64,000 nucleotides of DNA from Lucinisca nassula (taxonomy: Eukaryota > Mollusca > Bivalvia > Lucinida > Lucinidae): contig OY757011.1 of assembly GCA_963580285.1 (NCBI GenBank), forward strand, positions 1,888,501 through 1,952,500. Reading direction: 5' to 3'. Positions 21,412 through 33,385 of this stretch are shown piece by piece. The first letter of the stretch is position 1. Every line of letters starts with the position of its first letter. The position numbers and the translations under genes are program-made. A model generated the notes under the pieces. It saw nothing but the letters and a program-made list of their open reading frames with translations. It did not search any database and was not told where the DNA came from.

Positions 21412-21950
21412 TTTTTAGCACTGAGAGTACTGGTGGGCCGATTGTCTTTTGAGTTTAGGCCGGAAAAATGGCCATGAACGGAGCCTTAAACTTGTGCATT
21501 ACGCAAACATGCCTATACAGATACATTGCCACCTTTATCGCCGAAAAAATGAAAATTTTATGATGAAAAAATGTGATATTTTCTTATTTCTGCTCAAAAT
21601 ATAGATTGTGGGCACTCGTTAGAACCGCCTCATCGAGGCGGTTCTAACGAGTACCCACAATCTATATTTTAGAGCAGAAATAAGAAAAGTAAGGTATACC
21701 CCCGGAAACCCCAGTTTTACTATATAAAAGTGGGGTTCAACGCGGTCAAAATTATATAAGCTTGTTTTCGTGATGCGTTTTACCCTTCAATTTCTTTTAC
21801 CCTGATCCTGTGTAGACCATTTCGAGACGCCGCGTTCTTTGGCGTTCGATTTGGTTCCTCATTGTTTGTGTAACCCAACACATAATTCACGTCCAAATTT
21901 TAAAGATAACTCTCTAAAGACATGACTCAGACCTCACATCGATAACGAGG
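21412..21950 (+). repeat. E repeat, copy 2, split by HP-A
   Basis: E blocks AGCACTGAGAGTACTGGTGGGC and AAAAATGGCCATGAACGG lie left, and GTGTAGACC, GACGCCGCGTTCTTTGG and TAACCCAACAC lie right, of an HP-A at 21497-21775. Confidence 0.7.
21497..21775 (-). mobile_element. HP-A hairpin MITE
   Basis: Intact inverted copy with the core AGAACCGCCTCA / GAGGCGGTTCT and arms extending through GAGTACCCACAATCTATATTTT to CAGAAATAAG. Confidence 0.92.
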
Positions 21951-22372
21951 CCGTTATCTTGATTGCCCACAAACCTCCGTTTTAGTCACGTGAATAGCTG
22001 CTAGGAAAAGGCACTGTGCTTGGTAACCTTTGGTCACTTAACAAACTATCGGCACAGAAACAGCCATCTCCGACCACTGCAAATGAAATATTTAGTGACA
22101 CGAAGGAAAACACTAAACACAACACAATGAGAATTTGCAAAGAAACGACCGCATTATGACGTCCAGCAGAAACATCAACCCAGAAGGGTAGCGATCAGAC
22201 AGAGAGTTCAGCTCGAGAGTATTACAAATATTTAACCCTTGCATTCATTTTCAATTCTCGATCATCGGCTTCTGATCGATCATCGACTGTTTTTGGGTTG
22301 TTGTCTTTGCTTATGATTTGGAACAAACTGACCCGCAGGGAGGAACCAGTGCTCTTCCCTTTAACCCATTGT

Positions 22373-22813
<441 letters not shown>

Positions 22814-23102
22814 TAACCCAGTGTATACTAGTGGACTCTTCCATTGCTATATGTTGGACCAGTCCATTTGTGATTTAGAGGTGGTATGCCTTTTCCGTTT
22901 TTATTCCATTTGTGACGCCACATTCGGTCAGCAAACAGTGCAGGTCCTGATCATACGGCGTCTGATCATACGGCGAACTGTTTGCCAAGGAATCCCTATA
23001 GAAGTTTATCACCTGCAATGGGTTAAGGGACTCCTTAATGGGAAAAACCAGTGCTTCAGCTGAAGTGCACGACCCGCCGGATGCTTTTAGCTTTATGAGT
23101 GT

Positions 23103-24115
23103 TACCATATATGGGTATGGCGGCCATTTTGGTCATGTGACCTGGACCTAAAACGGTTCCCCCAGTAAATGCGCCTTATCGTAAGGAGCAAAAATATATC
23201 TTATACTTTAGTACTGTATTCTGAATCGCTTGAAGGATAAAATGCATTCTCACTTTTCCAGTACAAAAGCATATGTGTCAAAGTTTGACATAGGCACAAA
23301 GAAGGTCAAGGTCAACCCAGGGTCACCATTTTACCAATTTATGATGGGCCTACGTCTCAGATGCTATTTATCAAGTTTCGTGGCAATCTGCCCAGTGGTT
23401 CTGGAGAAGACTATTTTTACCATATATGGCTTGGCGGCCATTTTGGTCATGTGACCTGGACCACATGAGCAAATTTTGGTTTCCCCATCCCATAGAGGCT
23501 CCATATGAAATTTGACTTCAATCGGCCCAAAGGTTTCCGAGGAGAAGCAGTTCGAAAATTTTCACATTTTTCGCCTCGGCGAAACTATACTAAATGGAAT
23601 GTAATATTTCCAAGTTCATTGGTTAGATCTCATTGATATCTATCAGTATGCCAAAAATTGTTAAAATATTCCAAGCGGTTAAGTCACTATCACCAATTTT
23701 CACAAACGGGTTACGGACGGACAGACAGACAGACCATATATGGCTTGGCGGCAATTTTGGTCATGCGACCTGGACCCCATGAGCAAATTTAGGTTTCCCC
23801 CATCCCACAGGGGCTCCATATGAAATTTGACTTCAATCGGCCCAACGGTTTCCGAGGAGAAGCAGTTCGAAAATTTTCACATTTTTCGCCTCGCCGAGGC
23901 TATACTTAATGGAATGTACTATTTCGCAAGTTCATTGGTTAGATCTCATTGATATCTATCAGTGTACCAAAATTGTTTAAATATTCCAAGCGGTTAAGTC
24001 ACTATCACCAATTTTCACAAACGGGTTACGGACGGACAGACAGACTGACAGAATGACAGAATGACACGGTGATTTTAGGGCACTCTTAGAAAATCAACCG
24101 ATTTCAGTCGGTCGC
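23103..24115. repeat. J repeat with a 314-bp tandem duplication
   Basis: The unit TATATGGCTTGGCGGC...ACGGACGGACAGACAGAC starts at 23423 and again at 23737 (period 314), roughly 93-95% identical by eye. A partial earlier unit (ATATATGGGTATGGCGGCC) starts near 23107. The right end is AACCGATTTCAGTCGGTC, a short hairpin. No coding potential. Confidence 0.85.
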
Positions 24116-24848
24116 TTTTTCTGCGGGTCGTGCAATAATAGCAATGGAATAGTGCGGATGTTTGTGTAAAAATAAAAAAATCAAATTTTTTGTCTTCTTA
24201 TCGATCATCGGCTGTTTTTAGGTTGTTGTCTTTGCTTATGATTTGGAACATTTTGTTAATGCAACGGTAGTCTTGTTTACAATTTAATTGTTTCCACACG
24301 TGTAAGTGCACAATAGTCGTAGAAACTGTTCTATGAAACGGTATTGGATCACACATTATGTGATGCAATCAAATCTACCAAGCCTTAATTGATTTCCATA
24401 AAAGTCCATCGATCAAAAAATTATCAGCTACATGCACGACCTGAATTATTCATTGGCTAATTTATATCTGGTACAATTAATGGCAAACCATAAAAAAGTG
24501 AGAGATGTTACTGAGGAAAAACAAAACATTCCGGATGTCGACCAGTTGTTATTATTTTTGTATCTTTCAACGGTTCAGTTATCTAGGCAGAAATTGATAA
24601 CTGAGGTGAAAATAAGATGCAAATTTGAATCAACGGACCATTCTAGGATGTCTGGCTTTTAGACACCAATAATGGCATTTTAAAAGCTATATGGTGTCCG
24701 TCGGTTGATGCGGAAAACAATGATATAGTAGAACTAAATCCATAACTTGACAGTTTTGGAAAGATAATTTTGTAATAGAATATAAAATTAACATCAGCAC
24801 CGGCTACAATTGTCAATAATTGACATTTTTCCAAGGACGCCTATATGT
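24116..24848. other. Unassigned stretch
   Basis: The only structure noted is GGTTGTTGTCTTTGCTTATG (24221-24240) with flanks, a block of about 49 bp that also occurs at 22278-22326, on the other side of PB-D and J. No gene recognised. Confidence 0.5.
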
Positions 24849-25160
24849 AAAGTAGAAGTAAAACAAAGATCAGGAATTGATACAATTAACTTACTCCACC
24901 CATAAAAGACACCAAAGGGAAAGAAACACAAACATCAAGCGACCAGACCACAACGGAAACCTAAACAAAGGAAGGCCATAAGACCATCCAAAACCAAAAG
25001 ACACAAGTGACACACACAGCAAGCAACAAACAACAACATAAATAAATCGCCACAGAAGAACCGCCTTGGAACGGTCAGTGGAAGATTTCCACTGGGGGGC
25101 TTAAATCGATTTTACGTGGCCACAATCCTCGCCCTTACTTCCGTCGCGATTTAGACAAAG
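24849..25160 (-). repeat. S-family copy, 5'-truncated
   Basis: Subfamily with GTAGAAGTAAAAC at the 3' end. It spans the ACCGCCTTGGAACGGTCAG block and stops at CGCGATTTAGACAAA. Confidence 0.85.
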
Positions 25161-25332
25161 CTGTATTTTCTACGGAAAACGAACACACTGTTAATGACTT
25201 TGAAGAAAGATTGTGAGGAAAAAAAAGAATGGTATAACACATACATAGCTAGTTTGGCGGACAGAATAAAACCTTGTAAACCCAATACGATTTATTTCTG
25301 CAGGGTATCGCTAGATACAAAAGGGTTATCTG

Positions 25333-25552
25333 CGGCGGTTTATTTATAGCGTTGTGTATCACTTGTGTCTTTTTATTTTGGATGGCCATATGACCATTTT
25401 GTGGGAAAGTAACTGTCCTTATGGCCTTCCTTTGTTTAGGTTTCCATTATGGTCTGGTCGCTTAATGTTTGTGTTTCTTTCTCTTTGGTGTCTTTGATGG
25501 GTGGAGTAAGTTAATTGTATCGATTCCTGATCTTTGTTTTACTTCCACTTTA
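25333..25552 (+). repeat. S-family copy, 5'-truncated
   Basis: Begins at GGCGGTTTATTTATAG, ends GTTTTACTTCCACTTTAC; the same subfamily as 42385-42640. Confidence 0.85.
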
Positions 25553-25959
25553 CTTTTTTATATAATATCTTCTGTAAAAGATTTATGCTTTGGACTCCAC
25601 ATAACTGAAAAGTATGATGTTTACAAGTTTTCGTGGACCAGCCATTTTCGGCAAATTAGTCCTCATCACTGTCCATCAAATATTTTCAAAATTCCACAAT
25701 GGATTCATTGATCCCAAAGGACAGGAAAATATAAAAGTCACTATGATGAAGGACAGGGAGACTTTTTACGGCCGCCAAACATTTCCTTAACACCAGCTGT
25801 TGTGGTGCCAAACATTTCCTATAAAACGGCTATCTTCACTGCCTCTACCACCGATGGCTCTTCTATTATTGCTGACTCAAACTAATTCTCATGTCTCTAT
25901 CAAATTATTCTATCAGCTTCAGACAAAACATAGTTAGGGGTATGTTCTTATTCAATTAT

Positions 25960-26020
25960 ATGTTGTATGCACTCATTAGAATCGCCTCTATGAGGCGATT
26001 CTAATGAGTACATAAAACAT
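25960..26020. repeat. Isolated HP core with paired changes in both arms
   Basis: The arms ACTCATTAGAATCGCCTC and GAGGCGATTCTAATGAGT pair perfectly but differ from the family consensus (ACTCGTTAGAACCGCCTC / GAGGCGGTTCTAACGAGT) at two matching positions in each arm. Only the core region is present. Confidence 0.8.
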
Positions 26021-26077
26021 ACCTATATTTCATAGAAGATAGGTTACCCCAATCATGTCTTCGGATGTGACGCTATG

Positions 26078-26776
26078 AATAAAATAGAAGTGGAGGCAAT
26101 GACCAGGAATCGATACAATTAACCCGCAGCTCCCATCAGAGACACTAAGGGGAAAGAAACAGCGATGAACTGTAAAGTAGAAGTGGATGCAATGATCAGG
26201 AATCGATACAGTTTACCCACACCTCCCATCAGAGACACTAAAGGGAAAGAAACAGCGATGAACTGTAAAACAGAAGTTGAGGCAATGATCAGGAATCGAT
26301 ACAGTTTACCCACACCTCCCATCAGAGACACTAAATGGAAAGAAACAGCGATGAACTGTAAAATAGAAGTGGAGGCAATGATCAGGAATCGATACAGTTA
26401 ACCCACAGCTCCCATCAGAGACACTAAAGGGAAAGAAACAGCGATGAACTGTAAAATAGAAGTGGAGGCAATGATCAGGAATCGATACAATAACCCACAG
26501 CTCCCATCAAAGACACCAAAGGGAAAGAAACACAGACATTTAATAACTAGACCCTGATGAAAGCATCAACAGCGGATAGCCATAAAGGAAGTTACTTTCC
26601 CACAAATTGGCAAATTGGCCATCCAAAACAAACAAATTTAAGCGATACACACACTCAAAGACAAACCATAGCCAAAAATAAACGATGACAGAAGAACCGC
26701 CTTGGAACGGTCAGTGAAACGAATTTCACTGGGGGAGGGGTGTGTGTGTGTGGGGGGGGGGGGGCTTAAATCGAAA
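26078..26776 (-). repeat. S-family copy with expanded 3' segment
   Basis: S from its 3' end to TCGATTTAAGCC, including a G-rich run (26750-26763). The last 90 bp or so of S are amplified as a tandem array. Confidence 0.85.
26161..26532. repeat. 93-bp tandem array inside S
   Basis: AGCGATGAACTGTAA recurs at 26161, 26254, 26347 and 26440, exactly 93 bp apart. Each unit contains the S 3' end (AGAAGTGGAGGCAATGATC...GGGAAAGAAAC). Because 93 is divisible by three, both strands show artefactual repeated frames. Confidence 0.95.
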
Positions 26777-26886
26777 GTCTTTTGAGCATCTTTTTCAATA
26801 TTATCCAATTTATAATCGTTATACGATACATACTCTTAAATTTGTGGTCATTTTTTAAATTCAAATTAAATTACCTCGAACGGAAC

Positions 26887-27260
26887 ATCCAATCTTGCAC
26901 ACCAGACAAGGAAATCCGTGATTTTACCCTGGGATAGAAATTTATGTTCTGACCCTGGTGTTCCGACCCAGGCAACTAACTTAAAAATGCGGTTCAATTC
27001 TATTCAACTGCCGGAACTGCTTCCGCTCTACTTTTATTTTGTTAACAATATACATGTGCGAGCTGTCAAAACTAACCGGAGGTGTTGTGCCAGAAAAAGA
27101 ATCCAATATGGGGTTCTGTTGCAGATGGGCGTTTCCAACCCTCGGGATGACAGTGCTGAGCGGAACCTCGGCGTAGCCTCGGTTCCGCTCAGCACGGTCA
27201 TCCCTCGGGTTGGAAACGCTCATCTACAACAGAACCCTATATCAGATTCTTATATTATTT
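26887..27260. mobile_element. K palindromic element, copy 2
   Basis: The near-perfect palindrome 27099-27249 (centre about 27174) has arms starting GAATCCAATATGGGGTTC and the inverse GAACCCTATATCAGATTC. Upstream, CACCAGACAAGGAAATCCGTG and an ACCCTGG...CCAGG stem are shared with 11690-12046. Confidence 0.8.
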
Positions 27261-27378
27261 ATGCAAGTCATCCTCCCGTCTTTAATGTAAAACATAATAA
27301 CAATATCATATTTATCAACATAACGATTTTATTATTAAAATGAGTCATGGCAATAAAACAATTAAATATTAGGAATTC

Positions 27379-27641
27379 ATCACGTGAACGAGTATATGAA
27401 ATGAACACACAAGTAACCCCCACTTTATTTAGAGTGAAATTGGGTCTTAGGGGTTACACATTATTTTTTTTATTTCTGCACCAAAACATATATTGTGGGT
27501 ACTCGTTAGAACCTCCTTAATCTAACGAGCATCCACAACATGTTTTGGTAAAAAAAAAATATCACGGATTTTCATCGACAAGAGTAGCCATTTTGGAGAT
27601 GTAAAAAATGCACTGTGTCGTACGGGTGCGTTAGAGTCATG
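27379..27641 (+). mobile_element. HP-B hairpin MITE
   Basis: ATCACGTGAACGAGTATATGAA start, core with deleted centre (GAACCTCCTTAATCTAACGAG), end GTACGGGTGCGTTAGAGTCATG. Confidence 0.85.
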
Positions 27642-27666
27642 AGTGTTCACGTCGAGTTGATCAAAC

Positions 27667-28143
27667 ATAACGAAAATACGCCTATTCAAATACATTGTAA
27701 ATTCTGTGGCCGAAAAAAAAGACTTATTTCAGGATGAAAGAAATTGTGATATATTTTTACTACAGCTCAAAACATTCGGCCCCGCCGTACGGGGCTTGTA
27801 GCAATAGATGGGCTGCATGATGCTTCCACGCAGAGCTGAAACCGACCCGCACACGAGTACAGGTAAAGCGCTTTGAGGATCTAACCTTGCCCAGGCAAAG
27901 CGGTGCGAGAGTCGGACCGTCCATGCTTATAAACCCTATTGGTTTCATTGGGCGGCAGGGCTTATTTCATCTCAATGTCGGGTAAAAGTCCCACAAAATT
28001 GGAAGCAACGTCTCCAAAATGACCTTTACAATGTTGACGGGGACGTTCAAGCTCAAATCAAACAAAACAAAGCAGTTCTTAATATAGACATGTGGTATAC
28101 GTTAGAACCGTGTCATCGAGTTATTTCTAACCAGTCCCTACCA
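27667..28143 (-). mobile_element. HP-A copy split by a V SINE
   Basis: The left part AACGAAAATACGCCTATTC...CTCAAAACAT (27667-27776) and a decayed core (TACGTTAGAACCGTGTCATCGAG) at about 28090-28143 flank a V SINE; the far end is lost. Confidence 0.65.
27777..28067 (+). mobile_element. V-family SINE
   Basis: From GGCCCCGCCGTACGGGGC to GGGGACGTTCAAGCTCAAATC plus AAACAAAAC. One internal deletion near CATTGGGCGGCAGGGC. The target duplication is unclear. Confidence 0.85.
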
Positions 28144-28144
28144 T

Positions 28145-28412
28145 TGCAATAGCACATCCGTGTGATATAGTACATATTTCAAACCTCTAAAAAGGCAATT
28201 TTTCTGAAGACAATTTGTGATATTTTCCTTATTTATACTCCAAACATAGGTTTTGGGTGCTCGTTTGAGGCGGTTCTAACGAGTACCCACAACCTATGTC
28301 TTGGAGCAGAAATAAGGAAAATACTGTTTACCCCCGTGAACCCCAGTTTTCTCTATATAAAGTGGGGTTTATGTGGTCTTTATTTCACGTACATGTACTT
28401 GTTCACGTGATG
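28145..28412 (-). mobile_element. HP-B hairpin MITE
   Basis: ATAGCACATCCGTGTGATATAG start, left core arm deleted (CTCGTTTGAGGCGGTTC), and end TGTACTTGTTCACGTGATG. Confidence 0.85.
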
Positions 28413-28429
28413 CACTATTTGTTCTAGAT

Positions 28430-28534
28430 CAGAAAAAAGAAAAATAAGATTTTCCCCTATAAACCCTATTTTTACTTTATAAATGTGACCGGATTTCAGT
28501 GGGGTCAGAATTATAAAGGCGTATTTTCGTGATA
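28430..28534 (-). repeat. HP-A end fragment
   Basis: AAAAATAAGATTTTCCCC, AACCCTATTTTTAC, GGGGTCAGAATTATAAAGGCG and TTTTCGTGAT match the outer third of HP-A. Confidence 0.7.
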
Positions 28535-28548
28535 AGTACATAAGATAA

Positions 28549-29330
28549 TGAGTCCAAAACACTCAACAATTTAGGCTCTGTGTCGTTTAATCAAAGCATT
28601 TAACAAAAGTGTCAATTGTAAAAAGGGTCGTACCAAACACGCCATCCTGTCTCATAACATCTATTTAATACCCGATGATTTACTGAATAAACCTTGTTTG
28701 AACGGCTAGCCGTAAAATGGAGACGTATATTTCGGTATGTAGGCTTATTTTTAACGCCACTTCCATTTATAGCATGTAATCAATCGATTAATTTGTGATA
28801 CTGCCAGAATTTTCTCATTGTCCTTAGAGGGCTATGTCATTTAACTGTATTTGTCTCTGGATGTCTTCTACAATTATGTAGTTTTGTAAATTCGGAACCT
28901 GAATTTTATGGTGATTTACTTTATAAATGCAGAAGATAGGTAGTGATATTTCTTCTTTTCAGGACAAATGTTGTGAAATACAAAAGAAATGGATATTACA
29001 TGGCTGTTATACATACCGCGTGTTTGGTTGTCGACCCTTTTACAGTCGACAGCTTTGTTTCACTCTTAGGTTGCACGGTGGTGGGCTGAATCTTTTGATT
29101 TCAAGAGAGGTGGAGCCTGATATTTCCGTGATGTAACTGATGGTTTACGTCTGCTCTGATGTCGGATTGTTCTTGAGTCCTCAACCCTGATTCATGATAG
29201 TATGATCCAGACATGACCATTTTACTATGTATATTTTACGCTGTGTTAAGATAGAAAGCCTCGATGCGGATCAATTTGATGTTTGATACTGGACTAGAAC
29301 TGAGGACGAGAGTTGAAATTTCATAAACTC
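28549..29330. other. Unassigned stretch
   Basis: No gene or known repeat recognised; a 69-codon frame at 28927-29136 has no domain I recognise. Confidence 0.5.
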
Positions 29331-29340
29331 CCGAGTTGAA

Positions 29341-29640
29341 GCCCCCCCCCCCCCCCACACACACACACACACACACTTCCCTCCCCCACATGCACACCGG
29401 CAGTTTTACTACTAACCGTCCCGAGGTAGTCGGTCCTTTGCAGTGTCTTATCTGTTAATTCGCTTTGTGTCGTTTGATGGTTCATGGTTCGTCTGTTTTT
29501 GTGAGTGTCTCCATGGCACTTACGTCCTGAAGGTGACGTTTTGGATTTGTATGTGTATCCATGTCACTTACTTTCTTAAGGTGACGTTTTGGATTGTGTC
29601 TTTTCCTGAGTGACATTTTTACTAGTCTGCGCCAATCAAA
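29341..29640 (+). repeat. F repeat with poly-C/CA start and about 48-bp tandem duplication
   Basis: A 16-base C run and CA repeat precede TTGCAGTGTCTTATCTG, GTGTCGTTTGATGG and CATGTCACTTACTTTC, shared with about 53660-53785. GGTGACGTTTTGGATT with its upstream CACTTAC block is duplicated at about 29505-29600. Confidence 0.6.
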
Positions 29641-29726
29641 CTTAAAAAATGCAACCGACGCCACGACAGCCTTGTGACGCTTAGTGGCAAGATTCGATAC
29701 GGCCAATAGCATGACAAAATGAAGTA

Positions 29727-30225
29727 ATGCAATGATCAGGAATCGGTACAATTAACTCACATCACACACCCCATCAGAGACACCAAAGGGAAAGAAACAC
29801 ACAGATTGAATAACTAGACCCTATCGGAAACATCAATAGCGGAAAGCCAAAAGGACAATTACTTTCCCACAAAATGGCCAAATGACAATTTAAAACAAAA
29901 CGCAATAAGCGATACACACACTTAAATACAAACCATAAAAATAAACCGCGACAGAAGAACCGCATTGGAACAGTCAGAAATTTCACTGTATGTGTGGGGT
30001 GGCTGGGCTTAAATCGATTTTACGCGGCCGCAATTCTCGCCTTTACTTCCGTCGCGATTTAGACAAATAATTTGTTCAGTCCGCATTAAGGCTTCAAACC
30101 TCATCAGTGCAACATCACCGAGAACACAAAAATCAATAGAAGAAACAGCCGTGAGGACCCGACGGCAAGAAACCACTGAAATGCAGGCGCAAAAGAAAGC
30201 CAACAGTTAGACTCCGATGGGCACC
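29727..30225 (-). repeat. S-family copy, near full length
   Basis: S from CAATGATCAGGAATCGG (3' side) through GAACCGCATTGGAACAGTC, TTAGACAAATAATTTG and AGAAACCACTGAAATGCAGG to TCCGATGGGCACC (5' side). Confidence 0.85.
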
Positions 30226-30230
30226 AGAGA

Positions 30231-30920
30231 CTAGCTATAAAAATGAAAACAAAATAAAACAAAATACATCACTGACAGAAAATGTCAATCACGGTTTCAT
30301 TCGAATCCCAACAACAAAAAGTGTGGATCCGATTTTTTTTCTAGTTTTCCCTACGTTACCCTTTCTTACTAGTTGATGTCGTTTCTGTTATCATGTACGG
30401 CTGTGAACAATTATCCCGATACAAAAAGGCTAAAAATAATCATGAATCATGGTAATATTTAAAAGTCTGAAAAAAGCAAACCAAAATCCCGAAGTTAAAT
30501 TTTGACGCTTTAAGAAACGCGTACGATATTCACAGGTCTGGTCTGTACATGTATAGTGTGTTTGACTAACTTTCTCCTACAGGAAATAATTGCGCATGAA
30601 ACCTTAGCCGTCGGACGCCGATCGATATAGGCCTCAAGTTGTTGCGGAGAAAATTAAGCAATATTCTTCATGTTGTCGAATTGTTACAGTAGGGTAATAA
30701 GTAATAGTGGATAAAATTGACACTTATCGCGGTTATTAAATAACCTGTCCATAATTTATTCATTACACTGTCTGCGAATAGTAGCTAATGTAATTATCCC
30801 TTTGTTTATGCTTCCAAGTCTGGAACAGAAGCATTTCGTACTTTAAATTTTGCATGCACTACATACATGTATCTGGTTTTGGCATTCTTTACATTAATAT
30901 TCGTAGTTAATCTAAGACTC
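30231..30920. other. Unassigned stretch
   Basis: AT-rich, no gene or repeat family recognised. Confidence 0.5.
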
Positions 30921-30927
30921 CGATTCT

Positions 30928-31190
30928 GACCGTTCCAAGGCGGCTCTTCTGTGGCGATTTATTTATGTTGTTGTTTGTTACTTACTGTGTGTATCACTTG
31001 TGTCTTTTAATTTTGGATGGCCATATGGCCATTTTGTGGGAAAGTAACTGTCCATATGGCCTTCCTTTGTTTAGGTTTCCATTATGGTCTGGTCGCTTAA
31101 TGTTTGTATTTCTTTCCCTTTGGTGTCTTTTATGGATGGAGTAAGTTAATTGTATCAATTCCTGATCTTTGTTTTACTTCTACTCTGTAG
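30928..31190 (+). repeat. S-family copy, 5'-truncated
   Basis: Starts GACCGTTCCAAGGCGGC and ends TTTTACTTCTACTC. Confidence 0.85.
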
Positions 31191-31257
31191 CGAGGAAAAG
31201 AAGATGTACAATGGTGTACACCATTTTGTTTCAGTTACAGCCGAATTGTGTTGTCTG

Positions 31258-31408
31258 GTTTTGAGTTTAACGGCACAGTCTTGGAGAAATAGATTGGACT
31301 GCATGGTGTTTCTCTGCAGTGCTGAAAATGAACGAACGACTGGGTAATTGACAACCGCCCAGAATGATTAAACCTGTTCAGGCAAAGTGGTGTGAGTCGG
31401 ACCGTGCC
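31258..31408 (+). repeat. Degenerate V SINE 5' part
   Basis: GGAGAAATAGATTGGACTGCATG, GCAGTGCTGAAAATGA, TCAGGCAAAGTGGTGTGAG and TCGGACCGTGC follow the V 5' half. Confidence 0.6.
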
Positions 31409-31410
31409 TT

Positions 31411-32610
31411 ATTTTTATTTTTTGTTTGGTGGGAGGGGGTGATTTTTAGAATATTGTAATCAGGAGACAAAAAAAACAACATTCTCACACGTTAATACAG
31501 TAAAACATCCGTTTGAAACGGTGCATTCTTTCATATTTCCTAAATGGTTATTTTAAATCGCCTAGACAAAGTCCAGGAAGAGCTACTGCGTTCATCGGCG
31601 TCGGCGTGGTCGTTAGCGTTGGAATAGGCATCGGCGTCCACATATACGTTACGTTAAAAAAAATGTAAGAGCTCATATTTTCCCAACTTCTTTACTCTCT
31701 GGATTTGTATTCTTTATTTTACAATTTCGTGCATTAATTACCTTTTGAACCACATTCGGTAACAACGAAAAGTGTTGTACAAGGGTGTACAAACAGTTTA
31801 TTTCTGCTCATACACACTGTCGCTTCCCTGGGACCAGTTATGTTTCTTGAAATATTACTCGCAATTTGGCCTATTTTCTGCGCCACCTTTTATTCAAGTG
31901 AGCAAAAACTTTGTTAACTTGATGTTTCATGTATTGTTTATACCATGTTTATGTTATGTTAATATTTTCGTTTCACAATTGCAGTCATCACTTTCTGTCA
32001 TTTTAAATAACTGACATACGATACGATCGTACTCTTGTCCATTCTTATTTTTCCCTTCAAAAAATAAGCTTCAGTGTATGCAATAAATATTTATTTTTGC
32101 AAATAATGGTTTTATGACAAATTCAGAACTTTATTTTAGGCCACGTCTGTAAAGTTGACATTAAAATTTTTGAAAAAGCTTCGCTTGTTTTTAAGATTAC
32201 ATAACATTATTTATCCGATTACGTGACATAAACATATTCAACGTGTACAATTTTAATGCCGCTGATTCAAGAAGGACAGTTGTCAGTTTCTGGCTAAATA
32301 ATTTGCAGGATAAGCCTGCCCAGGTAAAGTGTTGATAGATATACTAACCGGCTCAAACAGACAAAATGTACGATTTTAATCTGGAACAAAATCGATCTAC
32401 CACCATCCCCATGCTATCTCCTTTAGGACAGGATATATTCCATCAAACATGCTTTAATTTAAAAGACAGGTTCCCAGCAAATAGTAAACAGTCACATGGT
32501 TATCTGAAGTTTACCATTCTGCTTCTAAGATATATAATAGCTCAAGACGTATGTCCGTGTCCACTCTGTATATTTTTTTGACTCGAACTTTTGATTGACC
32601 CTGGAGTGTT
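31411..32610. other. 1.2 kb unassigned
   Basis: Frames of 80 (31772-32014) and 71 codons (32366-32581) show no family I recognise and no supporting context. No tandem structure. Confidence 0.5.
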
Positions 32611-32615
32611 AATGT

Positions 32616-32947
32616 ATAATTGAATTTATTTAACGAATTGAGCAAAAGGGATAAAATGCGAGGCTTTGCCGAGCATTTTATGCCTTTTTCTTAACGAGTT
32701 TAATAAATTCAATAATACATGAGCACGAATGCAAGATTCTATTTATCATATGACATTTAAAACGCAATTCGTTAACGATTGTTTTACAAAAATGTCAATA
32801 TTCCGCCATTAGTATATGCGACGTTGCTAAGGACGTCGTACATGTAACGTTACGGAGCGTATCTAACTAATTTGCAAATTTAATCCACTTGTGGATTATT
32901 AAATTTATTACATGACGTTATTACATTCTCAGACGCGACGTCATATG
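32616..32947 (-). mobile_element. H palindromic element, copy 2
   Basis: Inverted relative to copy 1: the AAAGGGATAAAATGC / GCATTTTATGCCTTT stem at 32647-32690, and the end CTCAGACGCGACGTCATATG. Confidence 0.8.
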
Positions 32948-32996
32948 TTACAATATTATAATTATTTCCATTTACACAGAAGATGTCTTAACACGA

Positions 32997-33385
32997 CCGG
33001 CCCCGATAGCTCAGTTGGTAGAGTGTCCGCTCCGGGAAACGGGAGGTCATGGGTTCGATCCCGGGCCGCGACATACCAAAGTCGTTAAAAATGGTACTAG
33101 CTGCTCCTCGCTTGGCACTCAGATTTACGGGGTAGAGCTAGGACTGGTCGACCCAGTGTCAGGATAATGTGACTGGGTGTGGTATCATGTAATGTGTTTG
33201 GGACATGATACTTCAGTGAGGCAGCACTATAAAAGTGAGCATTGAGCTCCCTGTCGCAACCAGACCCCGTCGTGATATGACTGAAAAATTGTTGAAAGCG
33301 ACGTTTAACCCGAATTCTCACACACACACACACACACACGCACGCACGCACGCACGCACGCATGCGCGCGCGCGCGCGCGCGCGC
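32997..33385 (+). mobile_element. T1 tRNA-derived SINE with CA-CGCA-CG tail
   Basis: Full head CCCCGATAGCTCAGTTGG and B box GGTTCGATCCC, then the T1 body and tail. The tail passes from CA to CGCA to a pure CG run (about 33363-33386). Perfect GTCTTAACACGA duplication at 32985-32996 and 33386-33397. Confidence 0.92.

Noticed and set aside
26119..26401. Repeat protein with a 31-residue period
   Set aside because: Produced by a 93-bp tandem DNA repeat of an S end, open on both strands.
26918..27343. 141-residue frame and its antisense twin
   Set aside because: Both strands encode the same words because the DNA is palindromic (K element).
31772..32581. Host exons in the 80- and 71-residue frames
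   Set aside because: No homology, no splice pattern and composition as in the neighbouring non-coding DNA.
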